A DNA stretch of 64,000 bases from Blastococcus aggregatus (GCF_900221005.1 NZ_OBQI01000005.1:434001-498000), one strand, 5' to 3'; shown: positions 35,848-44,503, counted from the first letter of the stretch. Program-made: numbers and translations. Notes: generated from the sequence alone by a model not told the origin.

Positions 35848-36039
35848 ATGGACAACGACGTCAAGGAACTGCGCGTGGCCGCCGGCCTGTCGCAGCGCGA
35901 GCTGGCGGAGGCCCTCTCGGTCTCGCGGCAGACCGTCAACTCCATCGAGACCGGCCGCTACGACCCGTCCCTGCCGCTGGCCATCGCCATCGCCCGGCAC
36001 TTCGCCCGCACCGTCGAGGAGATCTTCCATGTCGACTGA
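35848..36039 (+). CDS. Small XRE-family HTH regulator
   Basis: A 63-residue protein that is almost only a Cro/C1-type HTH: LSQRELAEALSVSRQTVNSIE at about residues 14-34 (the Gln/Thr recognition helix QTVNSIETGRYDPSL is typical). Such small regulators commonly accompany a membrane protein and sense an unknown signal. The ATG is preceded by GAGGAG. It overlaps the downstream membrane gene by 11 bases, which indicates coupled expression. It probably binds the TCAAG array immediately upstream. Confidence 0.9.
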   Translation: MDNDVKELRVAAGLSQRELAEALSVSRQTVNSIETGRYDPSLPLAIAIARHFARTVEEIFHVD

Positions 36040-36457
36040 CCGCTTCACCGGCAAGCAGATCGCCACGTTCCTGCTGGTCTTCGGCACCACCCTCGCCGTG
36101 GTGCTGACCGTCGGGCTGCTGCTCCGGGAGCACGGTCCGGGCAACATGGGGAACGGCCTCCTGCAGGGCGCTGCGTTCGGCCTGGTCGTCGCCGCCGTCA
36201 TGCTCTGGCGGGTGTCCCGGCGCCCCGACCGCGTCACCACCTTCGAGCGCGCCTGGACCCAGACCGGTGACGAGCGGGACGACGCAGTCCTGACCCGCTC
36301 CCTCGCCGTGCTAGGCCTGGCAGCCTTCCCGCTCACCGCCGTCGCCGCGATCGCCATCGCCTTCGGCGCCTCGGTGGAGATGTGCCTGGCCCTGCTGCTC
36401 TTCGCCGAGATCGGCGTCGGCGCACTGGCCTTCGCGGTGATCAGCCGCCGGAGTTGA
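36029..36457 (+). CDS. DUF2178-like four-helix membrane protein
   Basis: A 142-residue membrane protein with helices at about residues 10-30, 44-60, 90-112 and 116-136 and a short cytosolic loop RRPDRVTTFERAWTQTGDERD between the second and third. The DERD-containing loop is typical of small membrane proteins partnered with XRE regulators (DUF2178-like). Function unknown. Its ATG lies inside the end of the XRE gene, with GAGGAG just before it, so the two are an operon; the membrane protein may influence the regulator. Confidence 0.75.
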   Translation: MSTDRFTGKQIATFLLVFGTTLAVVLTVGLLLREHGPGNMGNGLLQGAAFGLVVAAVMLWRVSRRPDRVTTFERAWTQTGDERDDAVLTRSLAVLGLAAFPLTAVAAIAIAFGASVEMCLALLLFAEIGVGALAFAVISRRS

Positions 36458-36506
36458 GGAGGGAGTTCGCCGTGCTGACCTCGGCGTCCTGGGCGAGGCT
36501 GTGCTC

Positions 36507-36641
36507 ATGACGACTCCCGAGCCCCAGCCCCGCGACATCGCCCTCGAGCAGGAGACCCCCGAGCAGGCCGCCGACCTCGAGGCGCAGAGCGAGCCCGAGG
36601 GCACCTCCGACGAGGCCGTCGGCGGCGCCCACCCCTCCTGA
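36507..36641 (+). CDS. Small acidic protein
   Basis: A 44-residue ORF starting ATG (36507) and coding for an acidic, Glu/Pro-rich peptide (MTTPEPQPRDIALEQ at the start, ending GGAHPS). It fills the gap between the DUF2178-like gene and the DinB gene and has high GC in third positions, as real genes here do. GCGAGG is 10 bases upstream, a weak ribosome binding site. No family recognised; it could be spurious. Confidence 0.45.
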   Translation: MTTPEPQPRDIALEQETPEQAADLEAQSEPEGTSDEAVGGAHPS

Positions 36642-36683
36642 CCCGCGGGTGAGGACGGCGCCTGCGCGGGTAGGGCCAGCCCC

Positions 36684-37193
36684 ATGCGCAGCGCCGATCT
36701 CCTCCGGTACGCCTTCGACCAGGTCCACGACACCCTGCATGCCGCCCTCGACGGGCTGGGCGCCGACGACCTGACCCACCGCCCCTCCCCCGATGCGAAT
36801 CCGATCGGCTGGCTCGCCTGGCACCTGCTCCGCGTCCAGGACGACCACGTCGCCGACGTGGCCGGCCGGGACCAGGTGTGGACGGCGGACGGCTGGGCCG
36901 ACCGGTTCGGCCTGCCGTTCCCTCCCTCCGCGACGGGTTACGGCTTCGACGCCGAGCAGGTCGCCGCGGTCCGGGTGCCCTCGGTCGACCTCCTGCGCGA
37001 CTACGCCGACGCCCTCCACGCGCGGACGGCGGAGTTCCTCGGCGGGCTCTCCGACGACGACCTCGACCGCGTCGTCGACGACTCCTACGACCCGCCGGTC
37101 ACCCTCGGCGTCCGGCTGGTGAGCGTGCTCTCCGACGACCTGCAGCACGTCGGGCAGGCGGCCTACGTGCGGGGGCTGCTCACGCGCTCGTGA
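36684..37193 (+). CDS. DinB-like (DUF664) protein
   Basis: A 169-residue four-helix protein of the DinB/YfiT family. Metal-ligand histidines are in WLAWHLLRVQDDH (about residues 42-54) and DDLQHVGQAAYVRG (about 152-165). Such proteins are thiol- or metal-dependent transferases or have unassigned activity. ATG at 36684. It runs convergently into the glycerate kinase gene and overlaps its 3' end by 14 bases. Confidence 0.85.
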   Translation: MRSADLLRYAFDQVHDTLHAALDGLGADDLTHRPSPDANPIGWLAWHLLRVQDDHVADVAGRDQVWTADGWADRFGLPFPPSATGYGFDAEQVAAVRVPSVDLLRDYADALHARTAEFLGGLSDDDLDRVVDDSYDPPVTLGVRLVSVLSDDLQHVGQAAYVRGLLTRS

Positions 37194-38304
37194 CGCCGGG
37201 GAGCACCCGCGCCACCAGTTCGGTCAGCAGCCGCTCGGGTTCGGCGAGGCAGCGGGCCACGTCCGGCTCCACCTCGGTGAGCGCGTGCGCCGAGGTGAAC
37301 CCGGCGGCGGCCAGCTCCTCGGCGCCGAGCGCGACCCGGCCGGCGACGGCGAGGCACGGCACACCGGCCTCCCGAGCCCGCCGCGCGACCTCGGCCGGCG
37401 CCTTGCCGTGGAGCGTCTGCGCGTCCAGCGACCCTTCGCCGGTGACCACGAGCGCCGCCCCGGCCAGCGCGTCGGGGAGCCTGACCAGGTCGCACACCAG
37501 GCCGGCGCCGGAGACCAGCCGGGCACCGAGGGCCAGCGCACCCGCCGCCGTCCCACCGGCTCCCCCGGCCCCCGGCGCCGCGCCGACGTCCGCGCCCAGA
37601 TCCCGGGCGAGGACGGCGGCGTAGCGGCTGAGCGCCGCATCCAGGACACGCACCTCGTCGGCCGACGCGCCCTTCTGCGGGCCGAACACGTGCGCCGCCC
37701 CGCTCGGACCGGTCAGCGGGTTGTCGACGTCGGACGCGACGACGAACTCCACCCCCGCCAGCCGCGGGTCCGAGGCCGCCGGGTCGATCCGGTCGAGCTC
37801 CGCGAGGCCCGCTCCCCCGGGCGGCACCTCCACCCCCCGCGCGTCGAGCAGCCGGAGACCGAGCGCCTGGAGCATCCCCGCACCACCGTCGGTGGTCGCG
37901 CTCCCACCGATCCCGAGCACGATCCGCTGCGCGCCGAGGTCCAGCGCGTGCCGCACCAGCTCGCCCACGCCGCGGGTGGTGGCGGTCAGCGGCGCCGGCC
38001 GGTCGAGCAGCCCGAGCCCCGCGGCCGTGGCGAGCTCGAGCACCGCCGTCGTCCCGAGGAGCGCGAGCACCGCCTCCACCGGGCGCCCGTCGGGGCCGGT
38101 CACCCGCGCCTCCCGTGCGGCGTAACCCGCCCGCAGCGCCGCGGCCACGGTGCCCTCTCCCCCGTCGGCGACGGGGCGCAGCACGGGCTCGGCACCCGGC
38201 GCCGCCCGCGCGATGCCGGCGGCGATCGCCTGCGCCGCGCGGTCGGCGGACAGGCTGCCCTTGAAGGAGTCGGGTGCCACGACGATCCGCACGACGAGCA
38301 GCAT
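37180..38304 (-). CDS. glxK: Glycerate kinase
   Basis: A 374-residue GlxK-type glycerate kinase that phosphorylates glycerate with ATP. Characteristic blocks are VVAPDSFKGSLSA at the start, the substrate/ATP region VADGGEGTV (about residue 47), VLGIGGSATTDGGAGM (about 125-140), ASDVDNPLTGPSGAAHVFGPQKGA and VVTGEGSLDAQTLHGKAP near residue 280. ATG 38304 or GTG 38292 may be the start; the latter would begin directly at RIVVAPDSF. Divergent from an acyl-CoA dehydrogenase with only 27 bases between the starts. Confidence 0.93.
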   Translation of the reverse strand: MLLVVRIVVAPDSFKGSLSADRAAQAIAAGIARAAPGAEPVLRPVADGGEGTVAAALRAGYAAREARVTGPDGRPVEAVLALLGTTAVLELATAAGLGLLDRPAPLTATTRGVGELVRHALDLGAQRIVLGIGGSATTDGGAGMLQALGLRLLDARGVEVPPGGAGLAELDRIDPAASDPRLAGVEFVVASDVDNPLTGPSGAAHVFGPQKGASADEVRVLDAALSRYAAVLARDLGADVGAAPGAGGAGGTAAGALALGARLVSGAGLVCDLVRLPDALAGAALVVTGEGSLDAQTLHGKAPAEVARRAREAGVPCLAVAGRVALGAEELAAAGFTSAHALTEVEPDVARCLAEPERLLTELVARVLPGVTSA

Positions 38305-38331
38305 GCCCGCAGTCGTCGTAGCGTCCGGCAG

Positions 38332-39531
38332 ATGACCGCCGTGAGCCCTGACTTCTACCTGCTGGACGAGCTCCTCGACCCCGCGGACATCGCCATCCGC
38401 GACCGGGTTCGCGCCTTCTGCGTGCAGAAGATCGAGCCGACGATCAACGACTACTGGGACCGCGCCGAGTTCCCCTTCGAGATCGTGCCGAAGCTGGCCG
38501 GGCTCGGCGTGGTCGGCGGCACCATCGAGGGCTACGGCTGCCCGGGCATGAGCAACGTCGCCGCCGGCCTGGTCGCCGCCGAGTTCGCCCGCTCCGACGG
38601 CAGCATCGGCACGTTCAACGGCGTGCACAGCTTCCTGGCGATGCAGTCGATCGCGGTGCTCGGCTCGGAGGAGCAGCGGCAGCGCTGGCTGCCGGAGATG
38701 GCCCGGCTGGAGAAGGTCGGCGCCTTCGGCCTCACCGAGCCCGAGCACGGCTCCGACGCCGTCGGCCTGGAGGCCTCCGCCCGCCGGGACGGCGACTCCT
38801 ACGTGCTGAACGGCCGGAAGAAGTGGATCGGCAACGGCTCGATCGCCGACTACGTGATCATCTGGGCCCGCGGGGAGGACGGCGCGGTCGGCGGTTACGT
38901 CGTCGAGACGGGCGGGAGGGACGGCGAGCTGCCCGGCTACGAGGCGACCGTCATGACCGGCAAGACGGCGCTGCGCGCGGTGTGGCAGGCCGAGATCACG
39001 CTGACCGACGTCCGCGTGCCGGTGGAGAACAAGCTGGCCGAGTGCCACTCGTTCAAGGACGTCTCCCGGATGCTCGACCGCACGCGGTACACCGTCGCCT
39101 GGCGGGCGCTCGGGCTGGCGATGGCCTCCTACGAGCTGGCACTGGCGCACGCGCTGAAGCGGGAGCAGTTCGGCCAGCCCATCGCCGGCTTCCAGCTCGT
39201 GCAGGACAAGCTGGCCCGGATGCTGGCCGAGATCACCTCGATGCAGCTGATGTGCTGGCGGCTGTCGACGCTCGCCGACGCCGGCCGGATGACGGCGGCG
39301 ATGGCCTCGCTGGCCAAGATGAACCACGCGGCCAAGGCGCGGGCGATCGTCGCGGACGCCCGCGACATCCTCGGCGGCGACGGCATCCTGCTCGAGCACC
39401 ACGTCGCCCGGCACCACGCCGACATGGAGGCGATCTTCACGTTCGAGGGCACCGACTCGGTGCAGGCGCTGATCATCGGCCGGGAGATCACCGGCATCTC
39501 GGCGATCAGCGGGCGCCGGCCGGAGCGCTGA
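38332..39531 (+). CDS. Acyl-CoA dehydrogenase, glutaryl-CoA-dehydrogenase-like
   Basis: A 399-residue FAD-dependent acyl-CoA dehydrogenase. FAD/substrate motifs include FGLTEPEHGSDA (about residue 132), GRKKWIGNGSIAD, RTRYTVAWRALGLA and the C-terminal FEGTDSVQALIIGREITGI, where the Glu of FEGT is the catalytic base position. The last block is the same as in glutaryl-CoA dehydrogenases (YEGTHDIHALILGRAITG), so it may oxidise glutaryl-CoA or a similar substrate from Lys/Trp/aromatic breakdown. It stands alone, divergent from glxK. Confidence 0.88.
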   Translation: MTAVSPDFYLLDELLDPADIAIRDRVRAFCVQKIEPTINDYWDRAEFPFEIVPKLAGLGVVGGTIEGYGCPGMSNVAAGLVAAEFARSDGSIGTFNGVHSFLAMQSIAVLGSEEQRQRWLPEMARLEKVGAFGLTEPEHGSDAVGLEASARRDGDSYVLNGRKKWIGNGSIADYVIIWARGEDGAVGGYVVETGGRDGELPGYEATVMTGKTALRAVWQAEITLTDVRVPVENKLAECHSFKDVSRMLDRTRYTVAWRALGLAMASYELALAHALKREQFGQPIAGFQLVQDKLARMLAEITSMQLMCWRLSTLADAGRMTAAMASLAKMNHAAKARAIVADARDILGGDGILLEHHVARHHADMEAIFTFEGTDSVQALIIGREITGISAISGRRPER

Positions 39532-39554
39532 GGGCAGGGCCTCAGCGGCGGGAC

Positions 39555-39839
39555 TCAACGGGCGGGGGTGAGCGCCTTCCCGACGGAGGTGACCTCCTGG
39601 CAGGTCGGGCAGGCGGTGCGGCCCGCGCCGACGCGGTCCCACTTCTGCGAGCCCCAGATCTGGACGATCGCGCCGCAGACGGCGAGTTCGATCTCACCGT
39701 CCAGCTCGGAGGGCAGGCGGTGCGCCTCGACGGCGTGCCAGGGATGCGAGTGATGGGCCGGCTCGCCCCGGGACCAGCGGTCCGGGCGGGCGAACCCTAC
39801 GGCGTACGTGTCCACGAAAGGTTGTGTGCCCTGGAACAC
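39555..39839 (-). CDS. Small protein with a CxxC zinc-finger-like motif
   Basis: A 94-residue protein with a conserved-looking C-terminal part: VCGAIVQIWGSQKWDRVG followed by TACPTCQEVTS, i.e. a Cys plus CxxC pattern suited to a small metal site. I do not recognise a named family. The start is unsure: GTG 39839 gives 94 residues, GTG 39815 gives 86 and omits a stretch without support. It is convergent with the acyl-CoA dehydrogenase and divergent from the next small gene. Confidence 0.6.
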   Translation of the reverse strand: MFQGTQPFVDTYAVGFARPDRWSRGEPAHHSHPWHAVEAHRLPSELDGEIELAVCGAIVQIWGSQKWDRVGAGRTACPTCQEVTSVGKALTPAR

Positions 39840-39931
39840 AGCTCGATAACCCCGCCCGATCGGACGAAAGCGGCGCCCGGTGGCGCCACCGGGTTACCGT
39901 CGAACGGCCGACGAGCATGGGGAGTGGGCGC

Positions 39932-40237
39932 ATGGAACCGGTCAGCCTCCTGGTGGGTGCCGCCCTGCTCGCGTCCGGCTTCCTCGCCGGCCGGCTCGGT
40001 CGGCGCAGGCCACCGCCGCCCCCGCCGGTCACCCCGGTGTGCGGCTGCGGGCACCCGCTGAGCCAGCACGACCGCGACACCTCGACCTGCTACGCCGAGC
40101 TCAAGCGGGACACCTACGACAAGCGCGGCCGCTGGTCCGGGCACAGCTGGGTGCCCTGCACCTGCCGGCAGTACGTGGGCCCCCGGCCGATCGACGAGGT
40201 CTTCGCGCCCCGCCTGCTCCCGCCGACGGCCGACTGA
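39932..40237 (+). CDS. Small membrane-anchored protein with His/Cys metal-like motifs
   Basis: A 101-residue protein with one N-terminal membrane helix (PVSLLVGAALLASGFLAGRLG), a proline run, and a compact C-terminal domain with VCGCGHPLSQHDRDTSTCY and WVPCTCRQYVGP. The CxCxH...C...CxC pattern suggests a metal site. The ATG 39932 follows GGGGAG; the frame extends upstream without support. No family name known to me. It ends 5 bases before the paralogous lipase-like gene, suggesting an operon. Confidence 0.7.
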   Translation: MEPVSLLVGAALLASGFLAGRLGRRRPPPPPPVTPVCGCGHPLSQHDRDTSTCYAELKRDTYDKRGRWSGHSWVPCTCRQYVGPRPIDEVFAPRLLPPTAD

Positions 40238-40241
40238 CGGC

Positions 40242-40934
40242 GTGACGCGACCCGCCTGGCGCCGTCCGAGGGGCCTGCTCTCCGCCACCGAGCCCGTCCG
40301 CGCACTGGCCAGCGCCGGCGCCTTCGCCGCCGGACTCCCCCTGCTGCAGCTGGCCCCCCGCGGCGAGCCGCACCCCGTCCTCGTCCTGCCCGGTCTGATG
40401 GCCTCGGACGTCTCGACCCGCGTGCTGCGGACCTGGCTCCGGCGGCTCGGCTACCCGGTCGTGGGGTGGGAGCTGGGCCGCAACCGGGGCCCGACGCAGG
40501 AGATCCGCGACGCGCTGCCCCGGCTGCTCGACCGGCTGGCCGCCGAGCACGGGACGGCGGTGAGCATCGTCGGGCAGAGCCTCGGCGGGATCTTCGCCCG
40601 GAGCCTGGCCCGGCGGGCGCCGCGCCAGGTGCGACAGGTGATCTCGCTGGGCTCGCCGTTCGGCTCCCGGGACTCCCTGGCCTCGCCCCTGCTGATCCCG
40701 AGCACCGCCGTCTACTCGCGGTGGGACGGCGTCGTGGAGTGGCGGGCGTGCCGCCAGCAGGTGGGGCCGCGCAGCGAGAACGTCGCGGTGCACGCCAGCC
40801 ATCTGGGCATGGGGCACGACCCGGCGGTGCTGTGGGTGATCGCCGACCGGCTGGCCCAGCCGCGGCACGAGTGGCAGCCCTTCCGCCCGCCCACCCGGTT
40901 CGGGCTCGGGGTGCTGTTCCCCGGCGAGGACTGA
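40242..40934 (+). CDS. Lipase-like alpha/beta hydrolase (paralogue of 7533-8345)
   Basis: A 230-residue hydrolase with VLVLPGLMASD, the nucleophile elbow GQSLGG, a QVISLGSPF strand, the acid in YSRWDGVVEW and His in ASHLGMGHD. Motifs and order match the lipase-like protein at 7533-8345, with which it shares most of the core, but it is about 40 residues shorter. Starts at GTG 40242 directly after the small membrane protein. The substrate is unknown. Confidence 0.83.
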   Translation: MTRPAWRRPRGLLSATEPVRALASAGAFAAGLPLLQLAPRGEPHPVLVLPGLMASDVSTRVLRTWLRRLGYPVVGWELGRNRGPTQEIRDALPRLLDRLAAEHGTAVSIVGQSLGGIFARSLARRAPRQVRQVISLGSPFGSRDSLASPLLIPSTAVYSRWDGVVEWRACRQQVGPRSENVAVHASHLGMGHDPAVLWVIADRLAQPRHEWQPFRPPTRFGLGVLFPGED

Positions 40935-40962
40935 GCCTCAGCCACGGGGGCGAGCCGGCTGT

Positions 40963-41526
40963 TCAGCGCAGCCGTTGCGGCAGCCCGGCGGTCACCAGCC
41001 ACACCCGCTGGGAGCCGGCGGCGATCCGGGCGTTGAGGACGCCGAGCTCGTCACGGAACCGCCGCCCCGAGGGGGTGGCGGGGACGATGCCGCTGCCAAC
41101 CTCGTTGCTGACCGCGACCACCCGCCGGCGGGTGCCTGCCCAGGCGGCCAGCAGGTCGTCGACGGCGGCCGCCAGCCGGCCGTCGGCGCCGGGCTGCTCG
41201 GACCAGACGCCGCACTCGTCCATCGTCCCGGCCAACCAGGTGGTCAGGCAGTCCACGAGGACCGGTGGGCCGGGTTCTCCCAGGACCGACGCCAGGTCCA
41301 GCGTCTCGACCGTCCGCCAGGACGCCGGGCGACGGGCCCGGTGCAGCGCGATCCGGTCGGCCCACTCGGGATCGTCGGGGCCGGCCGGCGTGCCGCAGGC
41401 CACGTAGTCGACCGCCCGCTCCCGGGTCAGCAGACCCTCGGCGTAGGAGGACTTGCCCGAGCGGGCGCCCCCGAGGACGAACACGCGACGGGGACGGCGG
41501 AGCGGCACGGGGGAAGTCTGCCGCAC
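40963..41526 (-). CDS. cobU: Adenosylcobinamide kinase/guanylyltransferase
   Basis: A 187-residue CobU-type enzyme of cobalamin nucleotide-loop assembly that phosphorylates adenosylcobinamide and then adds GMP. The P-loop is GGARSGKSSYAE (about residues 19-30), the WRTVETLDLA helix follows, VLVDCLTTWLAG carries the second acid site, and VSNEVGSGIVP is the typical G/VSNEVG block. It stands alone here; no other cob genes or cobalamin riboswitch are seen in the 80 bases upstream. GTG start at 41524-41526. Confidence 0.92.
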   Translation of the reverse strand: MRQTSPVPLRRPRRVFVLGGARSGKSSYAEGLLTRERAVDYVACGTPAGPDDPEWADRIALHRARRPASWRTVETLDLASVLGEPGPPVLVDCLTTWLAGTMDECGVWSEQPGADGRLAAAVDDLLAAWAGTRRRVVAVSNEVGSGIVPATPSGRRFRDELGVLNARIAAGSQRVWLVTAGLPQRLR

Positions 41527-41606
41527 CGGCAGCGGGCCCCCGTCGGTCGCGGGATACGAGTCGCTCCGGTCCCCTCCCGCGCCCCGTCTGTGTCAGGCTG
41601 CTGCGC

Positions 41607-42551
41607 GTGAGCGACGTGCAGGTGGTCACGAGTCGAGATGTGCCGCTGGGCGGACCGCGGGCGATGACGGTGCGCCGCACCCTGCCGCAGCGCGCCCGGT
41701 CCCTGATCGGAGCCTGGTGCTTCGCCGACCACTACGGGCCGGACGACGTCACGCGGACCGGTGGCATGGACGTGCCGCCGCACCCGCACACCGGCCTGCA
41801 GACGGTCAGCTGGTTGTTCAGCGGAGAGATCGAGCACCGCGACACCACCGGGGCGCACGCGATGGTGCGGCCCGGCGAGCTGAACCTGATGACGGGCGGG
41901 TCGGGGGTGGCCCACTCGGAGGTGTCCACGCCGGACTCGGGCGTCCTGCACGGCGTCCAGCTGTGGACCGCGCTGCCCGAGTCGGCGCGGCACGCCCCGC
42001 GGGCGTTCGTCCACCACGTCCCCGATGTGCTGCGGCTCGACGGCGCCGTCGTCAGGGTGCTGCTCGGAACGCTGTGCGGGTCGACGTCCCCGGTGCCCAC
42101 CCACACCCCGCTGCTCGGCGCGGAGGTGGTGCTCGAGCCGTGCGCGGAGGTCGTCCTGGACGTCTCCCCCGAGTTCGAGCACGGCGTGCTCGTCGACGAG
42201 GGTCCGGTCGTGTTCGGCGACGCCGAGCTGGCCCGCGCGGAGCTCGGCTACCTCGCCCCCGGCGCCCGGCAGATCACGCTGACCAACCCCGGCGACCGGC
42301 CGGCGCGGCTGATGCTGCTGGGCGGGGAGCCGTTCGGCGAGCCCGTGGTGATGTGGTGGAACTTCGTCGGCCGCACCCACGAGGAGATCGCCGGCTACCG
42401 CGAGGAGTGGGAGGCGGGATCCGAGCGGTTCGGCCGGGTGGAGGGCTACCGCGGCCCGGTGCAGCGGCTGCCCGCACCGCCGCTGCCGAACGCCCGGCTC
42501 AAGGCGCGGATGGCCCCGCCCAGCTCCGGTGACCCCAGCGCCTGGGGCTGA
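41607..42551 (+). CDS. Pirin family protein
   Basis: A 314-residue two-cupin pirin. The N-terminal metal motif PPHPHTGLQTVSWLF (about residues 55-69) and IEHRDTTGAH follow, with GGSGVAHSE and the C-terminal-domain blocks HGVLVDEGPV and MWWNFVGRTHEEIAGYREEW. Pirins bind Fe and some are quercetinases or redox sensors. The GTG at 41607 starts the family-homologous sequence. It is divergent from cobU and convergent with the LLM gene. Confidence 0.9.
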   Translation: MSDVQVVTSRDVPLGGPRAMTVRRTLPQRARSLIGAWCFADHYGPDDVTRTGGMDVPPHPHTGLQTVSWLFSGEIEHRDTTGAHAMVRPGELNLMTGGSGVAHSEVSTPDSGVLHGVQLWTALPESARHAPRAFVHHVPDVLRLDGAVVRVLLGTLCGSTSPVPTHTPLLGAEVVLEPCAEVVLDVSPEFEHGVLVDEGPVVFGDAELARAELGYLAPGARQITLTNPGDRPARLMLLGGEPFGEPVVMWWNFVGRTHEEIAGYREEWEAGSERFGRVEGYRGPVQRLPAPPLPNARLKARMAPPSSGDPSAWG

Positions 42552-42554
42552 GGC

Positions 42555-43568
42555 TCAGGACAGCCGGCGCCGGAACCCGTCGATGTCGTCCCGGGTGGTG
42601 CCGACCGGCGGTGTGACGTGCACCTGGTCGATCTCCCCGCCGTAGCGCCGGACCAGCTCGTCGGCGACCTCCGGCGGAGTCCCGACGACGGCGAACGCAC
42701 CGAGCACCTCATCGTCGACCAGGTCGCCCATCCGCGCCCAGCGCTCGGGATCCTTGGTGACCGAGAGCCGGTGCAGCTGCTCGTGCAGGTCGTCCAGCCC
42801 CCGCCGGCGCAGGACGTCGCCGTACGCGGGGGTCGAGCCGTAGAAGGCGATCTGCCGCCGCAGGGCGAGCACCTCGTCGTCGGAGGGCCCGCCGTCGCCG
42901 GTCAGCAGGACGAAGCCCGGGCAGTGCACGACGACGCTGGAGCGCTCCCGCCCGGAGCGCTCCAGCCCCTCCTGCAGCGCGGGCAGCGTGACCTCCCGGA
43001 AGAACTCCGGAGTGCTGAAGGCGTGCGGGATCAGCCCGTCGGCCAGCTCACCGGCGAGCCGGGTCATGACCGGGCCGACCGCGGCGAGGTGGACCTCCGG
43101 GGCGGTCGGCATCCGCCCCGGCCGGAACATGTCGGTCATCAGGGTGTGGTTGTAGTGCTCGCTGCGGAAGTCGAGCAGGACGCCGTCGTTCCAGTCGGCC
43201 CAGATCGCGTGCAGCGCCTGGATGTAGTCGCGCATCTGGGCCGCCGGCCGGCTGCTCCACGGCATGTCGAACCGCCGGGTGATGTGCGGCTTGATCTGGG
43301 TGCCGAGGCCGAGCACGAACCGCCCTCCGCACACCTGGTGCAGGTAGTGCGCCGCGTTGGCCGTGACCATCGGGCTGCGTGCGAACGCGACGGCGATGTG
43401 CGTCTCGAGCCGCATCTCCCCCGAGGTCGCCGCGCCGAGCGCGAGCGGGAGGAAGGGGTCGTACGCGACCTCCGAGGTGGAGAGCGCGTCCAGTCCCAGG
43501 TCTCGCGCCCACGCCGCCTCGGTGGCGACGTCGGACGCCTGGCCGCGGAGCCCGTAGCCGATGCGCAT
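42555..43568 (-). CDS. LLM-class F420-dependent oxidoreductase
   Basis: A 337-residue luciferase-like protein: MRIGYGLRG start, ALSTSEVAYDPFLPLALGA, FVLGLGTQIKPHI and a GELADGLIPHAFS segment, matching the F420-dependent LLM class. It would use F420 or FMN to reduce or oxidise an unknown substrate. ATG preceded by GGAGGGG. It lies 11 bases from the SDR gene on the same strand, forming an operon that diverges from the DUF35/thiolase genes; mycobacterial steroid gene regions have a similar LLM gene next to a DUF35 and thiolase-like pair. Confidence 0.88.
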   Translation of the reverse strand: MRIGYGLRGQASDVATEAAWARDLGLDALSTSEVAYDPFLPLALGAATSGEMRLETHIAVAFARSPMVTANAAHYLHQVCGGRFVLGLGTQIKPHITRRFDMPWSSRPAAQMRDYIQALHAIWADWNDGVLLDFRSEHYNHTLMTDMFRPGRMPTAPEVHLAAVGPVMTRLAGELADGLIPHAFSTPEFFREVTLPALQEGLERSGRERSSVVVHCPGFVLLTGDGGPSDDEVLALRRQIAFYGSTPAYGDVLRRRGLDDLHEQLHRLSVTKDPERWARMGDLVDDEVLGAFAVVGTPPEVADELVRRYGGEIDQVHVTPPVGTTRDDIDGFRRRLS

Positions 43569-43579
43569 CGCTTCCCCTC

Positions 43580-44503
43580 CTACTTCGGGATCTGACCCAT
43601 GAAGATCGACGGGTGGAGCCCGTCGGCCAGCGGGCGGAACTCGCTCTCCACCTGCTTCGCCAGGTCCTCGAGGTCCCACGGCCCGTCGGAGCTGATGGAG
43701 GCACGCACCTCGGGGTTGTTCCACAGCGTGACGCCGTACCCGGCCGCGCCGAGGGTCCGCCCCGACAGCCAGTCCGAGGCCTCGCTGGCCAGGTAGGTGA
43801 CGATCGGCGCGATGTTGTCCGGCGACCGCGAGTCGTCCGCGGCCGGGCGGTCGCCGCCGAGCTTCTTGTCCTGCGGGATCGTGGCGGTGAGCCGCGTCGC
43901 CGCACCGGGGGCGATGGCGTTGGCGGTGACGCCGTAGCGCCCGAGCGCGTTGGCGACCGAGGCGGTCAGGCCGATGATGCCCATCTTCGCGGCCGCGTAG
44001 TTCGGCTGGCCGGGCGAACCCTGGAGCGCGGAGTCCGAGGTGAAGTTGATGATCCGGAAGTGGCCGTCCGGGTTGCGCTGCTCGCGCCAGTAGGCGGCGG
44101 CAGGCTTGATCGTGCTGAAGTGGCCGCGCAGGTGGACGCGGATGACGGCGTCCCAGTCCTCGTCGTCCAAGTTGAAGATCATCTTGTCGCGCAGGATGCC
44201 CGCGACGTTGACGACGACGTCGAGCTTCCCGTAGGTGCTCACCGCCAGGTCGACCAGCCGCTTGCCGGTGGCGGTGTCGGCGATGTCGCCGCCGTCGCTG
44301 ACCGCCTCGCCCCCGGCCCGGGTGATCTCGTCGGCGATCTCGCGGGCCGGGCCCTCGTCGCCGCCGGTGCCGTCCGGGTTGGCACCCAGGTCGTTGAGCA
44401 CGAGCTTGGCGCCCTGCTCGGCGAAGAGCCGGCTGACGGAGGCGCCGATGCCACGACCGGCTCCGGTGACGATGACGACCCGGCCGTCGAGTGTGCCGCT
44501 CAT
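43580..44503 (-). CDS. SDR family dehydrogenase (17-beta-HSD4/hydroxyacyl-CoA type)
   Basis: A 307-residue classical SDR with NAD(P) motif GAGRGIGASV, NVAGILRDKM, the catalytic Ser in NFTSDSALQG and YAAAK in PNYAAAKMG. The C-terminal extension WLSGRTLGAAGYGVTLWNNP is that of the 17-beta-hydroxysteroid dehydrogenase type 4/multifunctional enzyme group, which oxidises 3-hydroxyacyl-CoA or hydroxysteroids. ATG follows GAGAGG. First gene of the minus-strand operon with the LLM gene; a palindromic operator candidate is about 75 bases upstream. Confidence 0.9.
   Translation of the reverse strand: MSGTLDGRVVIVTGAGRGIGASVSRLFAEQGAKLVLNDLGANPDGTGGDEGPAREIADEITRAGGEAVSDGGDIADTATGKRLVDLAVSTYGKLDVVVNVAGILRDKMIFNLDDEDWDAVIRVHLRGHFSTIKPAAAYWREQRNPDGHFRIINFTSDSALQGSPGQPNYAAAKMGIIGLTASVANALGRYGVTANAIAPGAATRLTATIPQDKKLGGDRPAADDSRSPDNIAPIVTYLASEASDWLSGRTLGAAGYGVTLWNNPEVRASISSDGPWDLEDLAKQVESEFRPLADGLHPSIFMGQIPK

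Noticed and set aside
41527-41606. Cobalamin riboswitch upstream of cobU
   Set aside because: The gap is only 80 bases and contains none of the conserved B12-box sequence.
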